This document shows positions 22,101 through 30,285 of a stretch of 41,229 nt of DNA, in pieces (positions within the stretch are counted from its first letter, which is position 1; the number at the start of each line of letters is the position of its first letter). The notes below the pieces were generated by a model. The model saw only the letters and a list, made by a program, of their open reading frames with translations, did no database searches and had not been told where the DNA came from. Location: assembly GCA_013001815.1 (NCBI GenBank), contig JABDLV010000015.1, positions 1 through 41,229 on the forward strand, in the 5' to 3' direction. Source of the DNA: Bacteroidia bacterium (lineage in GTDB: Bacteria > Bacteroidota > Bacteroidia > AKYH767-A > OLB10). A program made the position numbers and the translations under genes.

Positions 22101-25100
22101 AACAGAGCTCACAGAAACAGCTAAAGCATTTGGTTGCCCAATGGTAACCTGAGTGCTTGAAGTACACAAATTAGCATCTGTCACAGTTAGCGTATAAACT
22201 CCTATTGGAACACCCATTAAATCTTCAGCACTTGATCCATCCGACCAATTGTACGTAAAAGGAGCCGTTCCAGCGAATACAGAAATATATGCTTGTCCAC
22301 TTGAGTCACCATTGCACTTAACATCAGCAATTGAATCCGTAATTAATAATGGACCTTGAATATTAAATACGGTAGTAGAATTTGTCTTGGTACATCCATT
22401 CGCATCTGTAACAGTTAAGGTGTATGTACCCGCAGATAATCCATTAATGCTATTTCCCGTAGTGTTGTCTGACCATAAATACGTATACCCCGGGGTTCCT
22501 CCAATAATTCCTGTATTAATTGAACCATTGGCATTGAAACACGTTTCATTAAACACATTAAAAAATATACCGATATCCGAAGGCTCATTAATCGTTGCTA
22601 AAAAATTAGTCACACAACCAATATTATCAGTTACTGATAAAGTATAATTATTTGCAGCTACATTTAATAAATCTTGTGTTGTTGCACCATTGCTCCATAA
22701 ATAGGTATATGGTGTAATACCTGATGTTATACTAACATACACAGAACCGGTAGATGCGGAGAAACAATCAACATCCAAAAGAGAATCTAGTGATACTATA
22801 GGGCCACCAAAATTACTTATTACAGCTACCGCTGTTGAAGTACATAAATTTGCATCTGTGACTGTAAGAACGTATGGCCCGGCTAACACAGCACTTATTG
22901 AACTTATAGTTGATCCAGTGGACCACAAGTAGGTGTAAGTTCCTGTACCTCCGCTAACCGTGGCCATAGCCGAACCATTTGATAAATTACAAGTGGCACT
23001 ATCGGTACTAAAAACAATACTAATTGCACTTGGCTCTGAAACCATTGTGCTTAAAGTGTCAAAACACCCATTCACATCGGTCACTGTTACAGTATACATT
23101 CCTGCCGGTGCATTAGTCAAATCTTCATTAGTAGAGGCATCAGACCATAAATAAGTAAAGGGTAGCGTTCCGGAAAAAATATTAATGTTTATTGAAGCAT
23201 CCGTCCCACCATTGCATGATGCATTTGAAATGGAACCCACACTAACTATTGGCCCTGGTTGATCAGAAATAGAAACTGAATCTATCCCAGTACAACCATT
23301 AGCATCAGTTGCAGTAACCATATAACTTCCAGGACTAAGCATACTAATGTTATCTGTAGTCTCACCGGTTGACCAAACAAAAGTGTAAGGCGCGGTTCCG
23401 CCTATCCCTGAAACTGACAACATTCCATTATTCAATCCACAACTAGGTTCTGTGATTGTCCAATTTACAGTAACCGGTAATGGCTCATTAACTGTATAAA
23501 CTGCAGACAAGGTACAACCTACATTATCTGTTACGGTTACCGTATAATTTCCTGCACTTAACAGATTGTTAGAATTTGTTGTAATGGCATTTGACCATAA
23601 ATAAGTATAAGGCGATACTCCATCAACCCCACTCACTTCCAAATACCCATCTAAAAACCCATTGCAAGTCGTATTTTTAACGGAATCTAATTGCAATGAG
23701 ACAGGACCAGTATTTAATACAACTGCGGTTGAAGTTACAGTACAACTGTTGGCATCAGTCACAGTAACAGTATAAGTAGCTTGAGCCAATCCCATAGCAA
23801 TAGAATCTGTAGCCCCCGATGACCATAAGTAAGAATAAGCTGGTGTTCCACCGCTAGGGGTAACAATTGCTTGTCCATTTGGAAATCCACAAGTTCCATT
23901 TATTGTATCAACAGAAGTTACAATCGCTGTTGGTTCATCTAAGTTTGCAGAAACCATAACAATACATCCATTGTTATCTTGTACAGTAACTGTATGGGTT
24001 CCAGCGGAAGCATTTGATAAATTCTGAGATGTACTTGAGTCTGACCAATTAAAATCATAAGGCAAAGTACCCCCGTTAACATTAATATTTATTGCGCCAT
24101 CACTGCCGCCAAAACATTTTACATCTATAGTATCAACAATTGATGCAGTTAAAATTGCAGGTTCAGTAATTAGAACCAAACAAGCTGATGTGCACATATT
24201 ATTGTCTGTAACAGTTACAGTATAAGCACCAGCAGCCAATCCATTTATACTTGACGTTGTTGTGCCGTCATCCCACATATAAGTGTAAGGTGAAGTACCT
24301 CCACTTGCCACGACAGAAGCTTCTCCATCAGAAAGGCCATTGCAACTAACATTTTCATCAACTGTACAGGACGCAACAAGAGTGGTAGGCTCTGTTATTA
24401 ATACTTGACATGTGTCAGAACATGAATTCATGTCAGTCACAGTAACTGTGTGAATTCCTGCAGCCAGTCCATTTGCAGTTGAAGTGGTGGCTCCATTATC
24501 CCACAAGTAGGTATATGGAGCAGTTCCATTGCTTGCTGCTACACTTGCTACTCCATCATTACCACCATTGCATGAGACCATACTATCTATGGAACATACC
24601 AATGTAAGAACCATTGGTTGCGTTACCGTAATAGTGCAAGTAGCTGTGCAATTATTTGCATCAGTAACAGTAGAAGTATAAACACCTGGTAATAAACTAT
24701 CAATTGAGATTGAAGTTTCACCAGTGCTCCACATGTAGGTATAAGGAAGTGTTCCACCTGCACCAGACACAATCACCTCACCATCAGTACCACCATTACA
24801 ACTTACATTTTGTACTATTGAACAATTAGCATTCAGAATATTGGGTTCTGATATAATTACTGAGCATGTATCAACACAACCTAATGAATCAGTCACGGTT
24901 ACTATATAGGTTCCTGCTGCAAGATTTACCGCACTGCTCGTTGTCTGGCCATCACTCCAGGAATAAGAATAACCTCCATTACCACCAATTGCACTTACAC
25001 TGGCTCCTCCATCAAGTAATCCGTTGCAAGTCACGACTGAATCAACAACACAAGAAGCTACTAATAAGCTCGGTTCACCAACAGTAATGGAACATGTCTT

Positions 25101-27506
25101 AGCACAACCATTACCATCTGTTACGGTAACAGTATATGTACCGGCCACCAAACCGGATGCAAGATTTGTTGTTTGTCCGTCACTCCAACTATACATATAT
25201 CCTCCGGTCCCACCTGAAGCACTCACACTGACAGAACCATCATTGCCTGAGTTACAACTTACATCATTTATCAGTGAACAAGAAAGCATCACTTCGGTAG
25301 GTTCCGTCACAGTAACTGTACATGTATCATTACATCCATTTGCATCAGTAACCGTAACTTGATAATTCCCTGCTGTTAAAGAACTTGCTTTAGATGTTGT
25401 GTTTCCATTATTCCACAAATAGGTGTACGGCAATGTACCGCCCGAAACAGATACTTCAGTTTCTCCATCACTACCACCAAAACAAGTAACCGGATTATTC
25501 TCGGTACAGCTTAACGTTAACACTGCCGGTTGATTAAGCATTACTGTACAAGTGGCTATGCATAAATTGGCATCTGTAACCGTAACTGTATAAGTAGCAG
25601 ATACCAGATTTGAACTCGTCAATGTAGTATCACCATTACTCCATAATACGGAATAAGGACCTTGCCCACCTAAAATCGATACATTCACTATTCCATCAGA
25701 AAATCCGGAACAAGATGGAGGCTGAATTACAGCACAAGCTGGAACAAGCAGGGCTGGTTCAGTAATTGAAACATCACAACTTGCCGTACATCCTTTTGAA
25801 TCAGTAACCGTAACCGTATAAGTTGTAGCCGATAAACCAGTAGCAGTTGCACTGGTTTGAGCGTTGCTCCATAAATAAGAATAGGGCCCCGTTCCTCCTC
25901 CGCCTCCTACAGTTGCTTCTCCGTCTGATCCTGCATTGCAATTTACATTGATATCAACAACACAGCTTGCAATTAATATAAGTGGTTCTGTAATTGTAAC
26001 ATCACAGCTTGCTGTACATCCTTTTGAATCAGTAACTGTAACAGTGTACATTGCAGCAGATAAACCCGTTGCAGTTGCATTGGCTTGGGCATTGCTCCAT
26101 AAATAAGAATATGGACCTGTTCCTCCTCCGGCTGATACCGTTGCCTCACCATCTGCTCCTCCGTTGCAATTTACATTGGTGTCAACTACACATGCTGCAG
26201 TTAATATAAGTGGTTCTGTAATTGCAACATCACAAATTGCTGTGCATCCTTTTGAATCAGTAACGGTAACAGTGTACGTTGCAGCAGATAAACCTGTAGC
26301 AGTTGCACTGGTTTGAGCGCTGCTCCATAAATAAGAATAGGGACCTGTTCCTCCTCCGGCTGATACCGTTGCCTCACCATCTGCTCCTCCGTTGCAATTT
26401 ACATTGGTATCAACAACACAGCTTGCAATTAATATAAGTGGTTCTGTAATTGTAACACCACAGCTTGCTGTACATCCTTTTGAATCAGTAACGGTAACAG
26501 TATAAGCTGAAGCTGATAAACCTGTAGCAGTTGCATTGGTTTGGGCATCGCTCCATGAATAAGAATATGGACCTGTTCCTCCTCCGGCTGTTACCGTTGC
26601 CTCACCATCTGCTCCTCCGTTGCAATTTACATTGGTGTCAACTAAACATGCTGCAGTTAATATAAGTGGTTCTGTAATTGCAGCATCGCAACTTGCTGTA
26701 CATCCTTCTGAATCAGTAACCGTAACGGTGTACGTTGCAGCAGATAAACCAGTAGCTGTTGAATTAGTCTGGGCATTACTCCACAAATAAGAAAATGGAC
26801 CGGTACCCCCTGCTGGAGTTACGGTAGTTTCTCCATCAGTTAAGCCATTGCAACTTATGTCATTCTTCGAACAAGAAGCAGTTAAAATTCCAGGCTCTGT
26901 AATGACTACGTCACATGTACTGGTACATCCATTAGCATCAGTGGCAGTAACCGTATATGTATTGGCGACTAAATTGGTAGCAGAACCAGTACTCGTTCCA
27001 TTACTCCACAAATAAGTATAGGGCGCTATACCTCCAGTTGCTGTTGCAGTTGCTCCACCATCAGCTAAACCATTACAGGTTACATTTGAGTCATTGACAC
27101 AGTTTACAGTGACAGAAGTGGCTTCAATTAATACGGAAGTTCCTTTTAATGTATCGTTCGTAGCATCAATAACGGTAACGGTATAAGTGCCCGCTACTAA
27201 GGATGTGACATTTTGGGTTGTTGCACCAGTACTCCACATAAATGTAAAAGGAGATGTTCCTCCATTTACAGTTAATGTTATACTTCCATCATTAGCACCA
27301 TTGCATGATATATTTACACCATTGTAATCAGAAGAAGTTAATTTGAGTGAATCAATTGCAGAAACGTTTGCATGAACACAATCACTATAAGAAAAGCAAA
27401 GCAATGCCACCAAGCAAAAGCATTTAAAAACAAATGCGTTTGCATATAATCTTACGGTACAGATATCAGAATTAATACTGTTCTTTCTATAAGGGAAAAA
27501 GTTCAA
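16149..27506 (-). CDS. giant SprB-repeat cell-surface adhesin with type-B T9SS C-terminal domain
   Basis: 3785 aa; 46 SprB-like repeats (C-N/F-G..DG...GGT.PY.Y.WS.G.TT...AGTYTVTVTDANGC), hydrophobic signal segment FVFKCFCLVALLCFSYSDCVHA, CHU_C-like C-terminus. Start codon uncertain (TTG in the ORF track, see findings). Confidence 0.92.
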   Translation of the reverse strand: MNFFPYRKNSINSDICTVRLYANAFVFKCFCLVALLCFSYSDCVHANVSAIDSLKLTSSDYNGVNISCNGANDGSITLTVNGGTSPFTFMWSTGATTQNVTSLVAGTYTVTVIDATNDTLKGTSVLIEATSVTVNCVNDSNVTCNGLADGGATATATGGIAPYTYLWSNGTSTGSATNLVANTYTVTATDANGCTSTCDVVITEPGILTASCSKNDISCNGLTDGETTVTPAGGTGPFSYLWSNAQTNSTATGLSAATYTVTVTDSEGCTASCDAAITEPLILTAACLVDTNVNCNGGADGEATVTAGGGTGPYSYSWSDAQTNATATGLSASAYTVTVTDSKGCTASCGVTITEPLILIASCVVDTNVNCNGGADGEATVSAGGGTGPYSYLWSSAQTSATATGLSAATYTVTVTDSKGCTAICDVAITEPLILTAACVVDTNVNCNGGADGEATVSAGGGTGPYSYLWSNAQANATATGLSAAMYTVTVTDSKGCTASCDVTITEPLILIASCVVDINVNCNAGSDGEATVGGGGGTGPYSYLWSNAQTSATATGLSATTYTVTVTDSKGCTASCDVSITEPALLVPACAVIQPPSCSGFSDGIVNVSILGGQGPYSVLWSNGDTTLTSSNLVSATYTVTVTDANLCIATCTVMLNQPAVLTLSCTENNPVTCFGGSDGETEVSVSGGTLPYTYLWNNGNTTSKASSLTAGNYQVTVTDANGCNDTCTVTVTEPTEVMLSCSLINDVSCNSGNDGSVSVSASGGTGGYMYSWSDGQTTNLASGLVAGTYTVTVTDGNGCAKTCSITVGEPSLLVASCVVDSVVTCNGLLDGGASVSAIGGNGGYSYSWSDGQTTSSAVNLAAGTYIVTVTDSLGCVDTCSVIISEPNILNANCSIVQNVSCNGGTDGEVIVSGAGGTLPYTYMWSTGETSISIDSLLPGVYTSTVTDANNCTATCTITVTQPMVLTLVCSIDSMVSCNGGNDGVASVAASNGTAPYTYLWDNGATTSTANGLAAGIHTVTVTDMNSCSDTCQVLITEPTTLVASCTVDENVSCNGLSDGEASVVASGGTSPYTYMWDDGTTTSSINGLAAGAYTVTVTDNNMCTSACLVLITEPAILTASIVDTIDVKCFGGSDGAININVNGGTLPYDFNWSDSSTSQNLSNASAGTHTVTVQDNNGCIVMVSANLDEPTAIVTSVDTINGTCGFPNGQAIVTPSGGTPAYSYLWSSGATDSIAMGLAQATYTVTVTDANSCTVTSTAVVLNTGPVSLQLDSVKNTTCNGFLDGYLEVSGVDGVSPYTYLWSNAITTNSNNLLSAGNYTVTVTDNVGCTLSAVYTVNEPLPVTVNWTITEPSCGLNNGMLSVSGIGGTAPYTFVWSTGETTDNISMLSPGSYMVTATDANGCTGIDSVSISDQPGPIVSVGSISNASCNGGTDASININIFSGTLPFTYLWSDASTNEDLTNAPAGMYTVTVTDVNGCFDTLSTMVSEPSAISIVFSTDSATCNLSNGSAMATVSGGTGTYTYLWSTGSTISSISAVLAGPYVLTVTDANLCTSTAVAVISNFGGPIVSLDSLLDVDCFSASTGSVYVSITSGITPYTYLWSNGATTQDLLNVAANNYTLSVTDNIGCVTNFLATINEPSDIGIFFNVFNETCFNANGSINTGIIGGTPGYTYLWSDNTTGNSINGLSAGTYTLTVTDANGCTKTNSTTVFNIQGPLLITDSIADVKCNGDSSGQAYISVFAGTAPFTYNWSDGSSAEDLMGVPIGVYTLTVTDANLCTSSTQVTIGQPNALAVSVSSVSSTCGNANGGAIATPSGGVPSYTYLWSDFTTNSSLGGVLAGVYTITVTDVNGCTISKSTTITDIPGPTLSIDTIIDVDCFGNSTGAVSINVIGGTSPFNFLWSNSATTQNINNLLAGAYTVTVTDNNSCIAVINATVNEPAVLSVNISTNSSTCSSNNGSASASASGGIGPYSYLWSNLSTTSSISGVFASVYTVTVTDANGCTETSSATILDIPGPTICIDTIINVDCFGASTGLIDICLTNGTAPFSYLWSNGNTTELNSNLTANTYSVTVQDANGCTATTSIVVTEPAKLGVTTTFVSSTCGNANGTVSAISSGGTPGYSFLWSDASTTANVNGLLAGTYSVTVTDDNGCTTSTSVLVTDIPGPILSIDSITNVDCFGASTGSIYVSETLGTLPFTYTWSSGATTQDLIGVVAGAYSVIIVDSNSCSDTIAAFIGEPTELQLSTTQINSICTYPNGSISTTVSGGTLPYTYLWSTAGTTDSIGGLVAGSYTVTVTDANLCTKSEVVVISTTLPPNINLDSLSNISCFGGNDGSIDISVLNGSSPFIYNWSNGNTTTSNNNLVAGLYTVIVTDSLLCADTAAYLLFEPTVLDVSITSANAICVDGTGSAMAIPTGGTTPYSFLWSNSETTSNISNLSMGIYTVTVTDANGCTETSSVTIDFINSPVASIASVVDVTCFGYLDGAININVVDGSPPYSYFWSNGQTTQNIDSLIADTYTVFVVDTNGCADTLVVLVNEPSEIVATFNVSNANCGVSNGSAVAMLSGGTPGYTYLWSTGSVVDSITNQIAGTYTLTITDTIGCSSIVNVNINNDGAPSVTLDSLKNATCNGAADGLIDVSVTGGLLPYTYNWSNGETTQDLLGVAANSYTLTITDANGCVITTNYTITEPLALVATTVTVDATCGLLNGSAAVVVLGGTPPYTYLWSSGSTTSSTNAQPGGPISVDVIDSNNCKITVFDTIFDAGPPMINLISINNNLCFGESAGIINVFGSVGSPPYLYNWSNGETTEDVSGLTAGIYTLTITDLLGCTDSSSYTITEPTELMLSLNSVTPICNSSNGMLSAVVSGGTSTYSYLWSTSDTTASVDSLSGGTYTVTVTDANSCTKTASTTLIDNGNPVINLDTTFNVKCNGALTGQIFISVAGGTPSYLYTWSNGFTTEDLTGVGADVYTIQVVDSNGCVDSSVFVISEPDELVLALATTPATCDSINGAISATVTGGVTPYSYMWSNSDTTAAIFNQPHGIYTLTVTDSNSCVTQLSDTILDLFTPQITLSLLKNVSCNGGSDGIIDISVLGPSQPFTYLWSRGDTIQDLLNVSVGTYTLTVTDTNNCVSVFTQTVTESDAIGINSIDYHPSCDLNNGAIDVSGTGGSGTYTYLWSNGFTTDSIGNLAEGTYLVTITDALSCDSTFSITLVNTGKPVIFLNSLSNVKCFGGSDGEINISVSGGVPGYTYLWTPTGDTIEDISGLSVGTYTVTVTDSTGCSSDTSHVIGQPSAGISISFNSVPPSCGVSTGSACANIVGGTPGYTYLWSTGESTACINNIAAGSYTVTITDANLCTQTGVVALSDLSGPQIVSIDSSSVTCPGADDGSISLVITAANPPYTILWSNGATNDTITGLSPNTYIVTITDVLGCIATEAIVVDGPGNWDVQDSIPTLNGSFNVSCNGLEDAAIYLEVNGGTAPYSYLWITGAPTKDLINIGAGSYTIFITDDKGCDTSLTYTITQPPPLFGNPMGNVNICGVTTTVLMADDPPPGADGFWVSIDPTVVIDDSSASNTVVSNLQQGNNIFYWIVNDGICFDSAEVIVVASSEINAIAGVDKSVCENTASLTATPPQSGIGYWTLISGSGSFDDSTMSTTMISGLSQGPNEFLWTVVNGDCRDSASVIITLEDPQDCIDPLELPTGITPNNDMRNDYFVIKGIEAFPQNEFLVFNRWGNLVYDQKNYDNSWNGVNNSGDELPDGTYFIIFRSNNGANSVNGYVDIRRR
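16152..16409 (-). other. gliding-motility/CHU_C type-B T9SS sorting domain
   Basis: LPTGITPNNDMRNDYFVIKGIEAFPQNEFLVFNRWGNLVYDQKNYDNSWNGVNNSGDELPDGTYFIIFRS...VNGYVDIRRR at the C-terminus. Confidence 0.88.
17367..24122 (-). repeat. 15 tandem A/B SprB-repeat pairs (450-bp higher-order period)
   Basis: Repeats 15-44 alternate A (C-[FN]-G-x-x-[DS]-[GT]... ending mostly xEP/xQP) and B (Cxxx[NT]G... ending mostly GP/xP). 'ggnccnggaa' anchors at 21001, 21451 and 21901 are exactly 450 bp apart. Confidence 0.85.
25719..26858 (-). repeat. five 228-bp near-identical tandem repeats (SprB repeats 3-7)
   Basis: Anchor 'ctt(t/c)tgaatc' at 25793, 26021, 26249, 26477, 26705 (spacing 228 bp = 76 aa); block is 5 x 228 = 1140 bp. 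Confidence 0.9.
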
Positions 27507-27785
27507 GCCTAAAGTTCGTTGGTTTACAATTCTAGTTTTTCATTCTTCAAGTTCTAAGTCAAACTAACGCAAGCACAATAATCAGAATAACTTAACAGAG
27601 GGTTTTCGGAGTCGATTTTAAGTATATTCTATACGATACAAGAACTGTGCTCAATTATATTTCTATGTGAAATTTGAATGAACTGAAAAATTTCATCAAA
27701 ACAGTGATTGGCCCAACAATTCTAGTATCAAAATGCTAGGCTAAATTATTATTTATTCTGCTAATGGTCAATTATTTAACAAAGA

Positions 27786-27815
27786 AAAACCCCTGATTGA
27801 ATAACCAGGGGTTTT
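27786..27815 (-). terminator. rho-independent terminator downstream of groEL
   Basis: AAAACCCCTG (27786-27795), 10-nt loop, CAGGGGTTTT (27806-27815); T-rich on the minus-strand transcript. Confidence 0.85.
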
Positions 27816-27841
27816 AATATAAAATATTGCTATTTAAGCCA

Positions 27842-29467
27842 TTACATCATGCCTTCCATGCCGCCCATTCCTGGAGGAGCCATTGGTGGAGCTTTATCTT
27901 CTTTTGTTTCAGATAAAACGCATTCTGTAGTCAATAACATTCCTGCTATAGAAGCCGCATTTTCTAATGCTACACGGGTAACTTTAGTAGGATCAATAAC
28001 ACCGGCTTTGAATAAATTTTCAAAAACTTCAGTACGAGCATTGTATCCAAAATCCTCTTTACCTTCTTTTACTTGTTGCACTACAATAGAACCTTCACCA
28101 CCTGCATTTGCAACTATTTGGCGTAATGGTTCTTCTAATGACCGTCTTATTATTTGAATACCTGTATCCTCGTCTTGGTTTAAGCCACTTAATTTTTCCA
28201 GGCCTTTAATTGTACGAACGTAAGCAACACCACCACCAGCAATAATTCCTTCTTCAACTGCTGCACGAGTTGCATGTAAAGCATCATCGACTCTATCTTT
28301 TTTCTCTTTCATTTCTACTTCAGTAGCCGCACCAACATAAAGAACTGCAACACCTCCGGCTAGTTTAGCCAAACGTTCTTGCAATTTTTCTTTATCGTAA
28401 TCAGATGTAGTAGTTTCAATTTGCGCTTTGATTTGACCAACTCTCGCTTTAATGTCTGCTTTTTTACCAGCACCATTCACAAGTGTAGTGTTGTCTTTAT
28501 CTATGGTAATTTTTTCTGCAGAACCTAACATAGAGATGTCAGCGTTTTCCAATTTGAATCCTCTTTCTTCAGAAATTACAGTACCACCAGTTAAAATTGC
28601 GATATCTTCTAACATTGCTTTTCTTCTGTCACCAAAACCAGGAGCTTTAACGGCTGCAATTTTTAATGAACCTCTCATTTTATTTACTACTAATGTTGCT
28701 AATGCTTCACCATCAACATCCTCAGCAATAATTAAAAGTGGCTTACCACCTTGAACTACTTTTTCAAGTACCGGTAACAAGTCTTTCATATTTGAAATTT
28801 TCTTATCGAAAATTAAAATGTAAGGACTTTCTAAAATGGTTTCCATTTTATCCGGGTTAGTAACAAAGTAAGGAGATATGTAACCTCTGTCGAATTGCAT
28901 ACCTTCTACAACTGCAACAGTTGTTTCAGTTCCTTTAGCTTCTTCAACAGTTATAACACCTTCTTTTTTAACCTTCTCCATAGCTTCTGCTATTAATGTC
29001 CCTATTTCAGAATCATTGTTTGCAGATATAGAAGCTACTTGCTCAATTTTCTTAGAGTCGTTACCAACTGTTTTAGATTGCTTTTTTAAGTCTTCGATTA
29101 CTTTGCTTACTGCTTTATCAATACCTCTTTTTAAGTCCATTGGATTTGCACCTGCAGCAACATTTTTTAAACCAGAAGTTACTATTGCTTGTGCTAAAAC
29201 CGTTGCGGTAGTAGTACCGTCACCTGCAACATCAGCAGTTTTAGATGCTACTTCTTTTAGCATTTGAGCACCCATATTTTCTACCGGGTTTTCTAAATCA
29301 ATTTCCTTAGCAACTGTTACACCATCTTTAGTTATGCTTGGTGAACCAAATTTCTTATCAATAATTACATTTCTACCTTTTGGTCCTAATGTAACTTTTA
29401 CAGCATTTGCTAATGCATCAACTCCTCTTTTAAGTTGGTCTCTAGCATTGCCATGATATTCTATTAT
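27842..29467 (-). CDS. groEL: 60 kDa chaperonin GroEL (start codon not identifiable)
   Basis: Homology extends upstream of the listed ORF start (29275): [70 protein letters not shown]...; C-term [11 protein letters not shown]. In-frame TAG at 29468-29470 bounds it. Confidence 0.93.
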   Translation of the reverse strand: MIEYHGNARDQLKRGVDALANAVKVTLGPKGRNVIIDKKFGSPSITKDGVTVAKEIDLENPVENMGAQMLKEVASKTADVAGDGTTTATVLAQAIVTSGLKNVAAGANPMDLKRGIDKAVSKVIEDLKKQSKTVGNDSKKIEQVASISANNDSEIGTLIAEAMEKVKKEGVITVEEAKGTETTVAVVEGMQFDRGYISPYFVTNPDKMETILESPYILIFDKKISNMKDLLPVLEKVVQGGKPLLIIAEDVDGEALATLVVNKMRGSLKIAAVKAPGFGDRRKAMLEDIAILTGGTVISEERGFKLENADISMLGSAEKITIDKDNTTLVNGAGKKADIKARVGQIKAQIETTTSDYDKEKLQERLAKLAGGVAVLYVGAATEVEMKEKKDRVDDALHATRAAVEEGIIAGGGVAYVRTIKGLEKLSGLNQDEDTGIQIIRRSLEEPLRQIVANAGGEGSIVVQQVKEGKEDFGYNARTEVFENLFKAGVIDPTKVTRVALENAASIAGMLLTTECVLSETKEDKAPPMAPPGMGGMEGMM

Positions 29468-29495
29468 CTATTTATTGGGTTATTTTTTATTTGAA

Positions 29496-29774
29496 CTAAA
29501 CGATTGCGAAAATATCTGATTCGCGAAGTATTAAATACTCTTTACCTTCATGTGTTATTTCAGTACCTGCGTATTTTCCATACAATACACTATCGCCTAC
29601 TTTAACAGTTATTGGCTCATCTTTTTTACCGTTTCCAACAGCTATAACTTTTCCTTCTTGAGGTTTTTCTTTTGCTGTATCCGGTATAATGATTCCGCTA
29701 GAAGTTTTCTCATCAGGAGTAGAAACCTGAATGATTACTCTGTCTGCTAGTGGTTTGATTTTAATTTTACTCAT
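29496..29774 (-). CDS. groES: co-chaperonin GroES
   Basis: [43 protein letters not shown]...[14 protein letters not shown]. Confidence 0.95.
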   Translation of the reverse strand: MSKIKIKPLADRVIIQVSTPDEKTSSGIIIPDTAKEKPQEGKVIAVGNGKKDEPITVKVGDSVLYGKYAGTEITHEGKEYLILRESDIFAIV

Positions 29775-29919
29775 ATCTATAATTATTATTAAAGGTTTTT
29801 AATGTTTGGTTATGCTATATCAGTAAATGTGCCAATTGAAAATGGCCTCATTTTCCTGTCAATTTTTCTATGTGCATTAGGAAATTAAGTCACCTAGCAG
29901 CCACCTTGTCATAAAGATG

Positions 29920-30276
29920 TTACTCTGTAGGAGTTGTTGTAGGAGCTGGAGGAGGAGGATCTTGAGGTAAAACCCCAGGTGAAACTCCGGCACTATTATC
30001 CAATTGCTTCTGAATGATAGACTCTTGTGATGAAGGGCTATTCGTATCTACAACCGTAGGCATTGAAAAAGAACCTAATATGCTTAAAACAAATAGAGCA
30101 ATCCCAAAGCCCCAGGTTAGCTTTTCTAATAAATCTGTAGTTTTTCTAACTCCCATAATTTGGGCAGAACTGCTAAAACCAGATGCTAAACCACCACCTT
30201 TTGAGTTTTGAACCAATACAACCGCACCCAAAATAATGGCTACAATGAAGATAATTACTGATATTGCTATAAACAT
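29920..30276 (-). CDS. secG: preprotein translocase subunit SecG
   Basis: LVQNSKGGGLASGFSSSAQIMGVRKTTDLLEKLTW with two TM segments. Confidence 0.9.
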   Translation of the reverse strand: MFIAISVIIFIVAIILGAVVLVQNSKGGGLASGFSSSAQIMGVRKTTDLLEKLTWGFGIALFVLSILGSFSMPTVVDTNSPSSQESIIQKQLDNSAGVSPGVLPQDPPPPAPTTTPTE

Positions 30277-30285
30277 GTTATGTAC

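Noticed and set aside
19141-25362. Plus-strand ORFs (e.g. 21778..22152, 25024..25362) inside the adhesin gene
   Set aside because: Antisense frames of the repetitive coding sequence; their translations are repeat-derived mirrors (ASVTVTVYVPA...) with no start context or family match.
25719-26858. Possible CRISPR or satellite array
   Set aside because: The 228-bp period is in frame with coding SprB repeats, with no short direct repeats and unique spacers.
27507-27785. Possible promoter or small RNA in the adhesin-groEL intergenic region (CAAACTAA = TTAGTTTG on minus)
   Set aside because: The -7-like box is imperfect and no TTG at suitable spacing was found; no convincing RNA structure besides the groEL terminator.
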